A stretch of DNA of 64,000 bases from assembly GCF_005311025.1 (NCBI RefSeq), contig NZ_CP031747.1, positions 3,325,634 through 3,389,633 on the forward strand. Reading direction: 5' to 3'. This DNA is from Alcaligenes faecalis. GTDB lineage: Bacteria > Pseudomonadota > Gammaproteobacteria > Burkholderiales > Burkholderiaceae_B. Shown piece by piece: positions 27,917 to 37,594 of the stretch. The translations under genes were made by a program, and so were the position numbers. Under the pieces are notes generated by a model, which did no database searches, was not told where the DNA came from, and saw only the letters and a program-made list of their open reading frames with translations. Each line of letters starts with the position of its first letter. The stretch's first letter is position 1.

Positions 27917-28687
27917 CTAGCTGAGCGTGTTTCGGTAATGGAAGCGCTCAGTCAGGTACAAGCCCCGGCGCAACTCCATCGGTCGATCACCATAGGTATA
28001 GGACACGCGTTCCACGTGCAGGAGCGGCGAACCGGCAGCGACCTGCAAGACCGAAGCGGCCTCTTCGGTGGCACTGACAGCACCAATCTTTTCATCGGCG
28101 CGCACCATGCTCACGCCGAATTTGCTCTCGAACCAGGCGTACATCGGGCCCTTGTTTTGCTCGACGGCCTCCAGGGTCAAACCCTTGAAGACGGAGCCAG
28201 GCAGCCAGATATCGTCATAAATGGTCGGGACCTGATCAAAGGACAGAACCCGACGCAGGTTCACCACCATGTCGGAGGTGCGCAAATCCAGCAGCACGGC
28301 AACATCCGTAGGCGCTTTCATTCGACGCACATCCAGAATACGGCTCTGGGAAGCCACAGGCTTGCCATCATCCGGGGCCAGGCGCAGGAAACGAAAGCGC
28401 ACACGAGCTTCGTGATGGGTGGCCACAAAGGTACCCTTGCCTTGACGACGGATCAGGAGGTTGTCGGCGGCCAGCTCATCAATGGCCTTGCGCACCGTGC
28501 CCTGGCTGACCTGAAAGCGGGCAGCCAGCTCCAGTTCACTGGGGATGGCTTCGCCGGGCTTCCACTCGCCACGATCCAGCCCCTGCAGCAACAAAGCCTT
28601 GATCTGTTGATACAGAGGGCTATAGGCCGCGCTAGGAGCGGATTTTTCGATTTCCTGGGTGCGTAGCGGCGGCACGTTATCAGACAT
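27917..28687 (-). CDS. GntR/HutC-family transcriptional regulator (probable TCA gene regulator)
   Basis: The 256-residue product has an N-terminal winged helix-turn-helix (GEAIPSELELAARFQVSQGTVRKAI, then QGKGTFV) and a C-terminal UTRA ligand domain ending LYLTERFHYRN. The start is either the ATG at 28687 (MSDNVPP) or one three codons earlier; an in-frame extension further up is unlikely. It sits between sdhC (same strand) and mdh (divergent), which suggests it controls TCA genes. The effector is unknown; UTRA domains bind diverse small molecules. Confidence 0.88.
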   Translation of the reverse strand: MSDNVPPLRTQEIEKSAPSAAYSPLYQQIKALLLQGLDRGEWKPGEAIPSELELAARFQVSQGTVRKAIDELAADNLLIRRQGKGTFVATHHEARVRFRFLRLAPDDGKPVASQSRILDVRRMKAPTDVAVLLDLRTSDMVVNLRRVLSFDQVPTIYDDIWLPGSVFKGLTLEAVEQNKGPMYAWFESKFGVSMVRADEKIGAVSATEEAASVLQVAAGSPLLHVERVSYTYGDRPMELRRGLYLTERFHYRNTLS

Positions 28688-28797
28688 GGGGCTCATAAAA
28701 AATGCGCGACAGATACAGCTTGGAACGCGCATTTGTTCATAAAATAGACAGTGCACTAATTTTCGCATGACCGGCCCCGAATGTCTAACGCTCTTAT

Positions 28798-28818
28798 GTC
28801 TTATATAAGATATAAGAC
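28798..28818. promoter_or_regulatory. 21-bp palindrome upstream of mdh promoter (copy 1)
   Basis: The arms GTCTTATAT and ATATAAGAC flank AAG. The same 21 bases occur at 39564-39584 before acnB. Here the site lies between the divergent gntR and mdh genes and ends 2 bp before the mdh -35 box. It is a candidate binding site for the adjacent GntR regulator. Confidence 0.8.
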
Positions 28819-28820
28819 GT

Positions 28821-28849
28821 TTGACGCCGCTATCGTTTTGGTCTAGTCT
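28821..28849 (+). promoter_or_regulatory. Sigma-70 promoter of mdh
   Basis: TTGACG and TAGTCT with a 17-bp spacer, about 130 bp upstream of the mdh ATG and immediately after the palindrome. Confidence 0.6.
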
Positions 28850-28976
28850 GCGCAGTGAAAAAAGAGGCTTTTCCTCTTGCGAAAAACCGTTTTCCACGCC
28901 AGCCGCCCGGTCTGCAAAAGATTTAAACTGTGTTTTTCGTCACCGTCTTCAAACCCAAAAACGGAGTCTTACTCTC

Positions 28977-29966
28977 ATGTCCAAACCCGCAATGCGCGTC
29001 GCCGTTACCGGCGCTGCTGGCCAGATTGGCTACGCCCTGCTGTTTCGCATCGCTTCTGGCGAAATGCTGGGCAAAGACCAGCCTGTAATCCTGCAGCTGC
29101 TGGAACTCGCCGACGAGAAAGCCCAAAAGGCCCTGAAGGGCGTCATGATGGAACTGGACGACTGCGCCTTCCCGCTGCTGCAAGGCATGTCCGCCCACAG
29201 CGATCCTGAAACCGCCTTCAAAGATGCTGATATCGCCCTGCTGGTCGGTGCCCGTCCTCGTGGCCCAGGCATGGAGCGTAAAGATCTGCTGGCCTTCAAC
29301 GCCCAGATCTTCACAGCACAAGGCCGTGCCCTGAACAAAGTGGCCAGCCGTGACGTGAAAGTGCTGGTGGTCGGCAACCCTGCCAACACCAACGCCTACA
29401 TTGCCATGAAGTCCGCTCCTGATCTGCCAGCGAAGAACTTCACTGCCATGCTGCGCCTGGACCACAACCGCGCCCTGTCGCAGTTGGCCACCAAGTCCGG
29501 CAAGGCTGTTGCTGACATCGAGAACCTGATCGTTTGGGGCAACCACTCGCCCACCATGTACCCTGACACCCGTTTCGCTACCGTGAATGGCGAGAAGATC
29601 GACGCGATCATCAACGATCAGGCCTGGAACCGCGAAACCTTCATCCCCACCGTGGGCAAACGTGGCGCCGCCATCATCGAAGCCCGTGGCCTGTCCTCGG
29701 CTGCTTCGGCTGCCAACGCCGCCATCGACCACGTGCGCGACTGGGTGCTGGGTTCGAACGGCAAATGGGTCACCATGGGTGTTCCTTCGGACGGCTCCTA
29801 CGGTATTCCTGAAGGCATCATCTACGGCGTGCCTGTGACCACCGAAAACGGTGAGTACAAGCGTGTTGAAGGCCTGGAAATCGACGCCTTCTCGCGTGAG
29901 CGCATGGACCACACCCTGAACGAGCTGCTGGAAGAGCGTGACGGTGTGAAAGACCTGCTGGGTTAA
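28977..29966 (+). CDS. mdh: Malate dehydrogenase (NAD-dependent)
   Basis: The 329-residue enzyme interconverts malate and oxaloacetate. The NAD motif [18 protein letters not shown] begins at residue 11. Substrate-binding Arg residues lie in [13 protein letters not shown], and the catalytic His is in [12 protein letters not shown]. It belongs to the cytosolic-MDH-like group seen in many betaproteobacteria. The frame is open 52 codons upstream, but the ATG at 28977 begins the conserved fold. A strong terminator follows. Confidence 0.97.
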   Translation: MSKPAMRVAVTGAAGQIGYALLFRIASGEMLGKDQPVILQLLELADEKAQKALKGVMMELDDCAFPLLQGMSAHSDPETAFKDADIALLVGARPRGPGMERKDLLAFNAQIFTAQGRALNKVASRDVKVLVVGNPANTNAYIAMKSAPDLPAKNFTAMLRLDHNRALSQLATKSGKAVADIENLIVWGNHSPTMYPDTRFATVNGEKIDAIINDQAWNRETFIPTVGKRGAAIIEARGLSSAASAANAAIDHVRDWVLGSNGKWVTMGVPSDGSYGIPEGIIYGVPVTTENGEYKRVEGLEIDAFSRERMDHTLNELLEERDGVKDLLG

Positions 29967-29983
29967 TTGACCCGCTAGTCTGC

Positions 29984-30016
29984 AAAATCCCCGCCTGATT
30001 GGCGGGGATTTTTTTT
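29984..30016 (+). terminator. Rho-independent terminator of mdh
   Basis: A stem AAAATCCCCGCC / GGCGGGGATTTT with a 5-nt loop and a run of T follows the mdh stop by 18 bp. It may also serve the convergent receptor gene. Confidence 0.92.
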
Positions 30017-30039
30017 GCCTGAGGGCTAGCCTGCCTGCA

Positions 30040-32481
30040 TCAGAAGTCGTAACGCAGATTCAGGAATGCACTGCGTGGCGCACCGTAGTGGCCGTAGCTG
30101 CCGCCCATGCCCTGATAGTAAGTCTTGTCGAACAAGTTATTCACGTTCAGAGTCGCCGCAAATTTCTTGTTGAACTGATAGCGCGCCATCAAATTCACCA
30201 CCGCATAACTGTCCTGCTCCACGGTGCTGTTGTAGCGGCTAAAGCGTAAAGAGGTCTTGGAGTTCCAGTTGACACCCCCGCCTACCGTCAAGGCACTCCA
30301 TTGGCCTGGTAAACGGTATGTCGTCCACAAGCGCAAGGTGTTCACGGGCAGCACTGTCAGCAACTGCTCGCCTTGGGCATCTTTGGTCTTGGAGTGGCTG
30401 AAACCGAAATGCACATTCCAATCCGGCGTAATCTCCCCAGCCAGTTCCAGGTCAATCCCCTTGGTCTTGGCCCCATCCACAGAGCGAAAAGCCTGGGTAT
30501 TCTGACCGGGCACCGTAAAGCCCGCGTCTTCCTCGGCCACATTATCTTTTTGGGACTGATAAAGGGCGATATTCGCGTTCAGACGACGATCCAGAAACTC
30601 GCCTTTCCAGCCAAGCTCCTGATTCTTGCCAATAATTGGATCCAGGACCTTGCCATTACGATCCTGCGCGGACTGAGGCTGGAAAATATCCGTGTAACTG
30701 GCATAGATGGTTTGCTCAGGCGTCAGGTCATAAACCAGGCCAACATAAGGCGTGATTTGGTCACGCTCACGCATGCCATAGGTCTGCAAGAACTTGTCAG
30801 TTGGGCTGGCGTAATAGTAGTCGTAGTCATAGCTGGAAACCCGCGCACCCACAATCAAATGCGTCCTTTCAAGCGGATTGAAACGCACCGCGGCATAAGC
30901 ACCTGTCTGGCGAGACTTCACATTAAAAATCTCTCCTACCTGCCCCGTATTCGCAGGACGTTCCAGCTCGTTATTCCAGGTATAGAAATTGACTTTGGAA
31001 ACGCCCACATCCCAGCCCGTATGCTTGTTTTCATAGTTCTGGAAATTGAATCCGGCAATGAAATCGTGTTGACGCCCGCCCAGCTCGAAAGGCCCTTGCA
31101 AGGTAACATCCACACCTTTCTGGCTTTGCGTAGCCCCTGCGCGGTAGCGCAGCATTCCTGCACTGCCTGTTTCCTTATCCAGGAAAGAACGACCCGAGCC
31201 GACCTGGTAGGAGCCATTCAGATTATCCCGGTCCACATCCATGTAATTGGCCGCCACCTTGAACTGCCAATCATTGGGCAAATCCTGTTCCAGGTTCAGC
31301 GTGTAGTTGGTCGTTTTGAATTCGTCATACATCCACCGGGCACCCGTGCTGGTCGAGCGCGAGAAATCGGTTGCTTCGCCATTGGTAAAGATCAAGGGTA
31401 CGCCAGGCGCGCCCTTGGCCTTGTAGCGCTGATGATCCACGCTAAGGCGTAGCAAGGTGGTCTCTGTCAGGTCCGCCTCCAAAGCGCCATAGAACAGATC
31501 CTTGTCCTGCTTGTAGGCATCCATGAAGCTGTTGTTGTCCTGCTTGGCAAAAACCAGTCGCCCTCGCAGGTTGCCGCTTTCAGTCAGGGGCCCGGACACA
31601 TCCGCTTCTGCCCGATAAAAATCCCAGGAGCCCGCCCCCAACTGCACGTGGGCCTGGAACTCCTTCGTTGGGCGCTTACGTATCAAGTTCACCGTTCCGC
31701 TGGGGCTGCCCGCTCCCGTCATCAGACCGGTTGCCCCGCGCACCACCTCTACCCGGTCATACAGCGCCATATCCAGCAAGGTGCTGGGCATGGTGCGTGT
31801 CTGATTCACTTGCGTCGTGGTCACACCATCGAGCTGATAGGTATCAATGGCACTACCACGCGAATAAATATTGAAGCGCTGGCCACCGTCCTGCGCCATG
31901 GTCACACCCGGCGTCTGCCCCAGGACATCCGTCATCGTATTCAACTGCTGATCTTCCATCTGCTGACGGGTAATCACGCTGATGGATTGCGGCGTATCCT
32001 TGATCGACAAGTTCATCTTGGTTGCGGTGTTGGTCAGCGGCGTTGTGTAGGAGCCCGTACCTTCCGTGGTCGGGTCCAGGCTGGCCTTGACCTGAATAGG
32101 CGCCAGCTGTGCAGCCTCGCTCTGAGCAGGACGCCGCAGCGATACATTTTTTCCGGATCGCACAAACTCGATCCCGGTACCCGCCAGAAGGCGACGCAAC
32201 CCTTCCTCGGGAGACAGGCTGCCTGTCAGCGCCGGAGCGCTATATCCCTGCACCACATCCTGGGAGAAGAAAATCTGCAAAGAGGCCTGCTCACCAAATT
32301 CCAATAGCGCCTTGCTCAATGACTGAGCCGGTATGTGGAACTGAATGCTTGCTGATTGAGCGACTGCAGCTTGAGGCAGCGTACCCAGCGCAAGCGCAAT
32401 AGACATGGCCAAGGCCGACATGCTGAACTGCATGCTCGATAAGGGCGTGCGCGATGCCGCACGTAATGATGCCGTTTTCAC
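30040..32481 (-). CDS. TonB-dependent siderophore receptor with STN signalling domain
   Basis: The 813-residue outer membrane receptor has a signal peptide ending AAVAQSA (about residue 42) and an STN domain (SLSKALLEFGEQASLQIFF) that signals to FecR. The plug domain follows (DTPQSISVITRQQMEDQQL, with LGQTPGVTM) and then a 22-strand barrel ending in Phe (FLNLRYDF). It resembles FpvA/FhuE/FoxA-type hydroxamate or catecholate receptors; the ligand cannot be told. It is the third gene of a sigma-FecR-receptor set, with a Fur box upstream. No siderophore synthesis gene is near, so a xenosiderophore is possible. Confidence 0.94.
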   Translation of the reverse strand: MKTASLRAASRTPLSSMQFSMSALAMSIALALGTLPQAAVAQSASIQFHIPAQSLSKALLEFGEQASLQIFFSQDVVQGYSAPALTGSLSPEEGLRRLLAGTGIEFVRSGKNVSLRRPAQSEAAQLAPIQVKASLDPTTEGTGSYTTPLTNTATKMNLSIKDTPQSISVITRQQMEDQQLNTMTDVLGQTPGVTMAQDGGQRFNIYSRGSAIDTYQLDGVTTTQVNQTRTMPSTLLDMALYDRVEVVRGATGLMTGAGSPSGTVNLIRKRPTKEFQAHVQLGAGSWDFYRAEADVSGPLTESGNLRGRLVFAKQDNNSFMDAYKQDKDLFYGALEADLTETTLLRLSVDHQRYKAKGAPGVPLIFTNGEATDFSRSTSTGARWMYDEFKTTNYTLNLEQDLPNDWQFKVAANYMDVDRDNLNGSYQVGSGRSFLDKETGSAGMLRYRAGATQSQKGVDVTLQGPFELGGRQHDFIAGFNFQNYENKHTGWDVGVSKVNFYTWNNELERPANTGQVGEIFNVKSRQTGAYAAVRFNPLERTHLIVGARVSSYDYDYYYASPTDKFLQTYGMRERDQITPYVGLVYDLTPEQTIYASYTDIFQPQSAQDRNGKVLDPIIGKNQELGWKGEFLDRRLNANIALYQSQKDNVAEEDAGFTVPGQNTQAFRSVDGAKTKGIDLELAGEITPDWNVHFGFSHSKTKDAQGEQLLTVLPVNTLRLWTTYRLPGQWSALTVGGGVNWNSKTSLRFSRYNSTVEQDSYAVVNLMARYQFNKKFAATLNVNNLFDKTYYQGMGGSYGHYGAPRSAFLNLRYDF

Positions 32482-32622
32482 AATCCTGCAAATTCCATAA
32501 ATGAAGTTTCGCGTCTGACGCAGATATACCTTTGGCCAAAGGTGTTTTCAGGGGACTGTGCGCAAATCGCAAATCCTCCCCCCTCATGTCTATAGACGAG
32601 CCAGCCCCGCAAACATCGGATG

Positions 32623-32641
32623 GGAAATGAGAATCATTTTC
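32623..32641. promoter_or_regulatory. Fur box upstream of TonB receptor
   Basis: GGAAATGAGAATCATTTTC closely matches the Fur consensus (AATGAGAATCATT core), 142 bp before the receptor ATG. The remaining 224-bp gap between fecR and the receptor holds no gene. Confidence 0.8.
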
Positions 32642-32705
32642 GAAACAAAGTGTAACAGCAGACGAGAACAGAAAGCTCATACCACGGCTCGCGCATTACA
32701 GGAAA

Positions 32706-33701
32706 TTATTTGGCGACGATGCGCAGGCGCCCATCCGGGGCACGCACCACAAGCACCGGAGCGAAAACCGGCAGCATCTCAAGAAACGATTGGGGGTCAT
32801 CCACACTGAAAATACCCGCGATCTGATGATCTCGTAGTGTCGGTGCATCCAGCACTACGGGACGATCCAGATAACGGTTGATCTCAGCAACAGCGCGGAA
32901 CAAAGGCGTATTTTCAAAGACGATCTTGCCGCGTCGCCAAGCCAGCGTGCTGTCCAGGTCAGGCAGGTGCACCGGCCCCAAGCCCAACTCGTCCGACACA
33001 ACCAGCCCCTGCCCTTTTTCCAGAGCTCGTGACTGACGATTCCACCACGGCCCATTGAACACATTGACCGAGCCCGACTCCACACTGACTTGCGTGGTCT
33101 GAGCGTCGTAACGCACATTAAAGCGCGTACCCGTTACCACGATTCGGCTCTCGCCCGCCTCCACCACAAAAGGGCGGGATGGGTCATGTTGCACTGAGAA
33201 GAAGATCTCCCCTTCAAGCAGCTGAACCACACGCTTGCCTTCGTAAAGGCGCGCTGTTGCGCGTGCACCCGAGTTCAGCTCCAGCACGGAACCGTCCGGC
33301 AAGCTCATCTGCTTTTGCTCACCACGCTGGGCAAATAAGCTCATGGTCTGTTGCGGCGACTCCAACCAGCCACCACTCAGGGCCACGCTTCCTACCACGG
33401 CCGCGGTACACATGCCCGCCAGCCCCCAGGCAAAGCGTCGACGCGTCAGTGCAGGGACAGGCTTGGGAGCCTCGCGGCGCGATAGAATCTCGCTCCATTC
33501 TTCCTTGGGAATATGCAGGCTGGCATCCCAAATACGCTGCACATTGCGGTACTGCCGGTCATGCTCGGGATTCGCCTGTCGCCATTGCTCGAACGCACGC
33601 CAATCCTCCGACGAAGCATCGTCAGAATGCAAATAGGCAAACCATTGAGCGGCAAGCTCGTCCGGTTCTACCGAGGAGGAAGAAGCGTTCGGTGGTTTCA
33701 T
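32706..33701 (-). CDS. fecR: FecR-family anti-sigma regulator
   Basis: The 331-residue inner membrane protein has a cytosolic N-terminal region that binds the sigma factor (LAAQWFAYLHSDD, WRQANPEHDRQYRNVQRIW). One transmembrane segment lies near residue 95-115 (FAWGLAGMCTAAVVGSVAL). The periplasmic FecR domain (LPDGSVLELNSGARATARL, GTRFNVRYDAQTTQVSV) contacts the receptor STN domain, and a secretin-like tail ends the protein. I start at the ATG at 33701 (MKPPNASSS); 33 more upstream codons look non-coding. It lies 108 bp after the sigma gene. Confidence 0.92.
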   Translation of the reverse strand: MKPPNASSSSVEPDELAAQWFAYLHSDDASSEDWRAFEQWRQANPEHDRQYRNVQRIWDASLHIPKEEWSEILSRREAPKPVPALTRRRFAWGLAGMCTAAVVGSVALSGGWLESPQQTMSLFAQRGEQKQMSLPDGSVLELNSGARATARLYEGKRVVQLLEGEIFFSVQHDPSRPFVVEAGESRIVVTGTRFNVRYDAQTTQVSVESGSVNVFNGPWWNRQSRALEKGQGLVVSDELGLGPVHLPDLDSTLAWRRGKIVFENTPLFRAVAEINRYLDRPVVLDAPTLRDHQIAGIFSVDDPQSFLEMLPVFAPVLVVRAPDGRLRIVAK

Positions 33702-33809
33702 CACAGCACAACAAGAGAGCAAGCTGCACAACAAAGCAGCCGCATGGAAATATACCCCTTCATACCTATAGACGTTCGAGAAGGGGCAAGACCCGAACAA
33801 TTTGTCGGT

Positions 33810-34310
33810 TCAAGAGGCATATTTCTGTAACTTTTTATTCAAATGGCGCAGCGTGCGGCTCATGTGCTTTTCGACGACCGAGCGGGAAATGCCCATGGCA
33901 CTCGCGATCTCCGCATGCGTCCAGCCTTCAATGCGATGACGCACATAGACCTGCTGACACACCAAAGGCAACTCATTCAGAGCGCTTTTCAAGTCTGCCA
34001 GCATTTGCCGCGAGACCAACTCCGACTCCAACTCCGGGGCCTGCGGATGCTCATGCTCGTCCAGTTCGTGCAAAGGAGTGGTAGGCAAAATCGCCTGGCG
34101 GCGATAACGGTCAATAACGCCGTTGGCGGTGCTGCGCTTCAGATACGCGCGCGGATTGTCAACCGTAGCCGCAGCATTTTCCAATAAGCGCAGCGCTGCA
34201 TCCTGCATAGCGTCTTCGCTATCTTCATGAGGTGCTTTCCGACGCCACGCCGCAACCAGCTCAATGTAATGAGCGAGCCACGTTTTCTTGGGCGCGGATG
34301 ATCGGGGCAT
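33810..34310 (-). CDS. fecI: FecI-type ECF sigma factor
   Basis: The 166-residue iron-starvation sigma factor has region 2 (SEDAMQDAALRLLEN, NPRAYLKRSTANGVIDRYRR) and region 4 (LPLVCQQVYVRHRIEGWTH, with GISRSVVEKHM as recognition helix). FecI-type factors transcribe the receptor gene when FecR relays siderophore binding. The ATG at 34310 (MPRSSAPKKT) is preferred over an open stretch 14 codons longer. A Fur box lies 36 bp upstream. Confidence 0.93.
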   Translation of the reverse strand: MPRSSAPKKTWLAHYIELVAAWRRKAPHEDSEDAMQDAALRLLENAAATVDNPRAYLKRSTANGVIDRYRRQAILPTTPLHELDEHEHPQAPELESELVSRQMLADLKSALNELPLVCQQVYVRHRIEGWTHAEIASAMGISRSVVEKHMSRTLRHLNKKLQKYAS

Positions 34311-34345
34311 ACGGAACAAGCTGCAAAAGAATGAAAGCCGACATA

Positions 34346-34364
34346 ATAACAATGATTCTCATTC
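34346..34364. promoter_or_regulatory. Fur box upstream of fecI
   Basis: ATAACAATGATTCTCATTC reads on the other strand as a GAATGAGAATCATTG core, a near-consensus Fur site 36 bp upstream of fecI. Confidence 0.8.
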
Positions 34365-34418
34365 ATAATGAGCTGACGTATCAATTTATCGTTTCCGAGC
34401 ACAGGAGCGATCCGATAG

Positions 34419-36335
34419 CTACTCCGTTTTACGCAACTTCCGCCACAAGGTACTACGGCTAATCCCCAGCCGCTGTGCCGCCAAGGCGCGGTTGCCACCA
34501 CACTCTTCCAGCACCTTGGCCAGATGCTCTTGTTCACTGCGCTCCTGCTGATCACGCAAGGCTGGCAAGGCGGGCTCGCTCACCACGGCCCGCAACTCAG
34601 GCGCAATATCTTCCAGCACCACAGCCTGATCCCCTTGCACTGTGCCCAGGACCATCAAGCGTTCGATCAGGTTTTCCAATTCGCGAATATTGCCCGGCCA
34701 TGTGTAGTGGCGGCCTAGTTCGAGCAGCTCCGCCATCCACTGCGAGTTGAGCGTGACTGCACCACCCAGACGTTGGGCAACCTTGGCCAATAAATGCTCC
34801 ACCAACTCCGGCAAGTCCTGGGTGCGCAGACGCAAAGGCGGCAAACGCAGCACCAGGATGTTCAGTCGATAAAACAGATCCTGGCGGAACACGCCTTCTT
34901 TAACTTGCGCGGCCAGATCGCGGTGAGTAGCCGCAATCACGCGCACATCCACCGGCGTTGGCTCAATCGCCCCGATACGCAGCACTTCTTTTTCTTGCAG
35001 CACACGCAGCAAACGGGTTTGTAGCGGCAAGGGCATTTCGCCGATCTCGTCCAGAAACAGGGTGCCGGTGTGAGCCGCTTCCACCAGCCCCACCTTGCCG
35101 CCGCGGCTGGAGCCCGTGAAGGCGCCTTCCACATACCCGAACAGCTCGCTTTCCAACAGGCTGTCCGGGAAAGCCGCGCAGTTCACGGCCACAAAGGGTT
35201 GCGCGCGTCTGGCGCTGGCGCTGTGAATGCCTTGAGCCAGCAATTCCTTGCCTGTGCCGCTTTCACCAATAATCAAGGTTGTGGCTGTACTTTGAGCGCA
35301 AGCCTGGGCTTGAGCACGCAGCTTGCGCATGGGCGAGCTTTGCCCCACCAGATCAGATAGCTCGTAACGGGCATGACGCGATGCGGCTTGCTGACTGCGT
35401 GAACGCAAGCTGCGGTCCAGTCGTTGAATCGCTGCCGGGTCCTGGCAAAGCAGCACTGCCCCGCTCAAGCGCCCCTGCTCCAGAATCGGCATGCGGGTCA
35501 CGATCGCGGTACGGCCACCTACTTGCTGCACCGTATCCAACTGCACTTCCAGACTGCGCAGCGTGCCAGCCAGATCCAGCTCGGGATACAAGGAACCCAA
35601 ACGACGGCCAATCATGGCTTGAGCCGGTTGGCCCAACCAGGCTTCCATCGCCGGGTTGACGGTTTCAATCCGCTCGTCCCTGTCCACTGACACCACGCCG
35701 TCACGCAACTGCGCCAGAATCGTATTCAAGCGATCCCGGCGAGCAGCCTCAGCGCGAGCCACACGAGCCAGTTCGATAGCGGATTCCAGGGCCTGTCGCA
35801 CAGCTCCTTGTGAATACAGCAGCACGCCTTCCATCTGATTCTCGCGCGCCAGATCCACCACCAGACCGGGTGCCAGCACCCACTCCACGCCCAGTTCTTT
35901 CAAATCCTGGACACAGCTACGGGCGTCGGCTTCACTGCGATAGCTACGTAGCTCCACAGGCAGATCAAAACGCTGCACGAACTCCAGCAGCTCCAGCGGC
36001 ATTTCGCCATAGGTCACCACGGCTTTGCGCTCTGCCTGTGCCGAGGCCAGGCTGCCCATAATGTCGAAGCCACCGGGATGGACCAACACCACCGGCAAGT
36101 CCAGATGTTCGCGCAAATAACTGCCGTTGGAACCGGCAGACACCAGCACGTCAATTTCGCCTGTTTGTCGCAAAACCTGCACGGCCTCCACGGCCTCTCC
36201 ATAGGCCTTGTCCACAATCAGTATTTCGGCCTGAGCGCGAAACTGCGGCACCAGCTCTTCCAATAGAGAGCGCAGTCCATGCAGGCCAAAAGCTACCAGA
36301 CGCAGACGCGCAGGCGGGGAGGAAGGATAAGGCAT
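34419..36335 (-). CDS. prpR: Propionate catabolism regulator PrpR (sigma-54 activator)
   Basis: The 638-residue activator has an N-terminal PrpR_N sensor (to about residue 190) that binds 2-methylcitrate in the family, a PAS-like middle ([19 protein letters not shown]), a central AAA+ domain with Walker A GESGTGKE and Walker [11 protein letters not shown], and a C-terminal Fis-type helix-turn-helix ([20 protein letters not shown]). The sigma-54 contact loop reads GAFTGS rather than GAFTGA; I believe PrpR proteins tolerate this. It is divergent from prpB, with a sigma-54 promoter and a palindrome between. Confidence 0.95.
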   Translation of the reverse strand: MPYPSSPPARLRLVAFGLHGLRSLLEELVPQFRAQAEILIVDKAYGEAVEAVQVLRQTGEIDVLVSAGSNGSYLREHLDLPVVLVHPGGFDIMGSLASAQAERKAVVTYGEMPLELLEFVQRFDLPVELRSYRSEADARSCVQDLKELGVEWVLAPGLVVDLARENQMEGVLLYSQGAVRQALESAIELARVARAEAARRDRLNTILAQLRDGVVSVDRDERIETVNPAMEAWLGQPAQAMIGRRLGSLYPELDLAGTLRSLEVQLDTVQQVGGRTAIVTRMPILEQGRLSGAVLLCQDPAAIQRLDRSLRSRSQQAASRHARYELSDLVGQSSPMRKLRAQAQACAQSTATTLIIGESGTGKELLAQGIHSASARRAQPFVAVNCAAFPDSLLESELFGYVEGAFTGSSRGGKVGLVEAAHTGTLFLDEIGEMPLPLQTRLLRVLQEKEVLRIGAIEPTPVDVRVIAATHRDLAAQVKEGVFRQDLFYRLNILVLRLPPLRLRTQDLPELVEHLLAKVAQRLGGAVTLNSQWMAELLELGRHYTWPGNIRELENLIERLMVLGTVQGDQAVVLEDIAPELRAVVSEPALPALRDQQERSEQEHLAKVLEECGGNRALAAQRLGISRSTLWRKLRKTE

Positions 36336-36380
36336 ATGGTTTCACCCGGGCTTCAATAATGCGACACTGTTTCAAATTAC

Positions 36381-36396
36381 GTTTCAATATTGAAAC
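36381..36396. promoter_or_regulatory. Perfect 16-bp palindrome, likely PrpR binding site
   Basis: GTTTCAATATTGAAAC is a perfect palindrome, and an extra half-site GTTTCAA lies 12 bp to its left (36369-36375). It is about 110 bp upstream of the sigma-54 promoter and 46 bp upstream of prpR. That suits both an enhancer for prpB and autoregulation. Confidence 0.7.
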
Positions 36397-36505
36397 ACAA
36401 AACAGGAAAAGACAATATTCCTGGAAGGGAGCGACGACATCACACCACGCGAGAAATTCCCGCCTCCTCTGGGTTCAGGCTCTTCATCGCCCCCCATATT
36501 TGAAC

Positions 36506-36522
36506 TTGGCACAGCATTTGCT
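36506..36522 (+). promoter_or_regulatory. Sigma-54 promoter of prpBC
   Basis: TTGGCAC-AGCA-TTTGCT contains the invariant GG and GC with standard -24/-12 spacing (TGGCAC-N5-TTGC), 69 bp before the prpB ATG. Confidence 0.88.
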
Positions 36523-36590
36523 TTAGTAGAACCAACCCATCGCAGCACTACGCTGACGACATTTTTATATCTTGTGATCTGGAGCCCCAA

Positions 36591-37490
36591 ATGAGCCAAA
36601 ACCAACTGACATCGGCAGGCGCCCGTTTCCGCCAGGCCCTGCGTGAAGAACAGCCTTTGCAAATCATCGGCGCCATCAACGCCAACCACGCTTTGCTGGC
36701 CCAACGCGCCGGCTACCGCGCCATCTACTTGTCGGGTGGCGGTGTCGCGGCTGGCTCTTTGGGCTTGCCTGATCTGGGCATCAACACGCTGGACGACGTG
36801 CTGACCGACATTCGCCGCATTACCGATGTGTGCGATCTGCCTTTGATGGTGGACATTGATACCGGCTTTGGCGCTTCGGCCTTCAATATCGCCCGCACGA
36901 TCAAAAGCCTGATCAAGTTCGGCGCTGCCGCTTGCCACATTGAAGATCAGGTTGGCGCCAAGCGTTGCGGTCACCGCCCCGGCAAAGAAATCGTCAGCAC
37001 TGGTGAAATGGCCGACCGCGTGAAAGCCGCTGTTGACGCCCGTACCGATCCCGAGTTCTTCATCATGGCTCGTACAGACGCGATTGCCGTCGAAGGCGTG
37101 GACGCTGCTCTGGAACGTGCCCAGGCTTGCGTGGAAGCAGGTGCAGACGGCATTTTTGCTGAAGCTTGCTACGACCTGGACACCTACCGTCGCTTTACCG
37201 AAACGCTGGATGTCCCCGTGCTGGCCAACATTACCGAGTTCGGTCAAACCCCATTGTTCACGGTGGAAGAACTGGCTTCGGCCAATGTGGCCATGGTGCT
37301 CTACCCCCTGTCCGCTTTCCGCGCCATGAACAAGGCCGCCGAAACTGTCTACCGGGCGATCCGTCGTGACGGACATCAAAAAAATGTCATCGATTTGATG
37401 CAGACTCGTGAAGAACTGTACGATCGTATCGGCTACCATGCTTACGAGCAAAGCCTCGACAAGCTGTTCCAGAAAAACAAGAAGTCCTGA
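36591..37490 (+). CDS. prpB: 2-Methylisocitrate lyase
   Basis: The 299-residue enzyme of the isocitrate lyase/PEP mutase superfamily splits 2-methylisocitrate into pyruvate and succinate. The active-site loop is [11 protein letters not shown] with the catalytic Cys, and the Mg-binding region is [12 protein letters not shown]. It is the first gene downstream of the sigma-54 promoter. Shine-Dalgarno GGAG precedes the ATG. Confidence 0.97.
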   Translation: MSQNQLTSAGARFRQALREEQPLQIIGAINANHALLAQRAGYRAIYLSGGGVAAGSLGLPDLGINTLDDVLTDIRRITDVCDLPLMVDIDTGFGASAFNIARTIKSLIKFGAAACHIEDQVGAKRCGHRPGKEIVSTGEMADRVKAAVDARTDPEFFIMARTDAIAVEGVDAALERAQACVEAGADGIFAEACYDLDTYRRFTETLDVPVLANITEFGQTPLFTVEELASANVAMVLYPLSAFRAMNKAAETVYRAIRRDGHQKNVIDLMQTREELYDRIGYHAYEQSLDKLFQKNKKS

Positions 37491-37551
37491 GCCACCACAG
37501 GCTCCCGCCCGGCCCGTGATCAGGGCCGTCGCGCGGGTAAAACCCCATTCA

Positions 37552-37574
37552 GCAGCCAGCCTCGTGCTGGCTGC
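37552..37574. repeat. Hairpin between prpB and prpC
   Basis: Perfect 9-bp arms GCAGCCAGC / GCTGGCTGC with a 5-nt loop, ending 20 bp before prpC. A smaller GGCCC/GGGCC repeat lies just upstream. No T run follows, so this is more likely an mRNA stability or processing element than a terminator. Confidence 0.6.
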
Positions 37575-37594
37575 CCAGCAACCAGGAGACCTTT

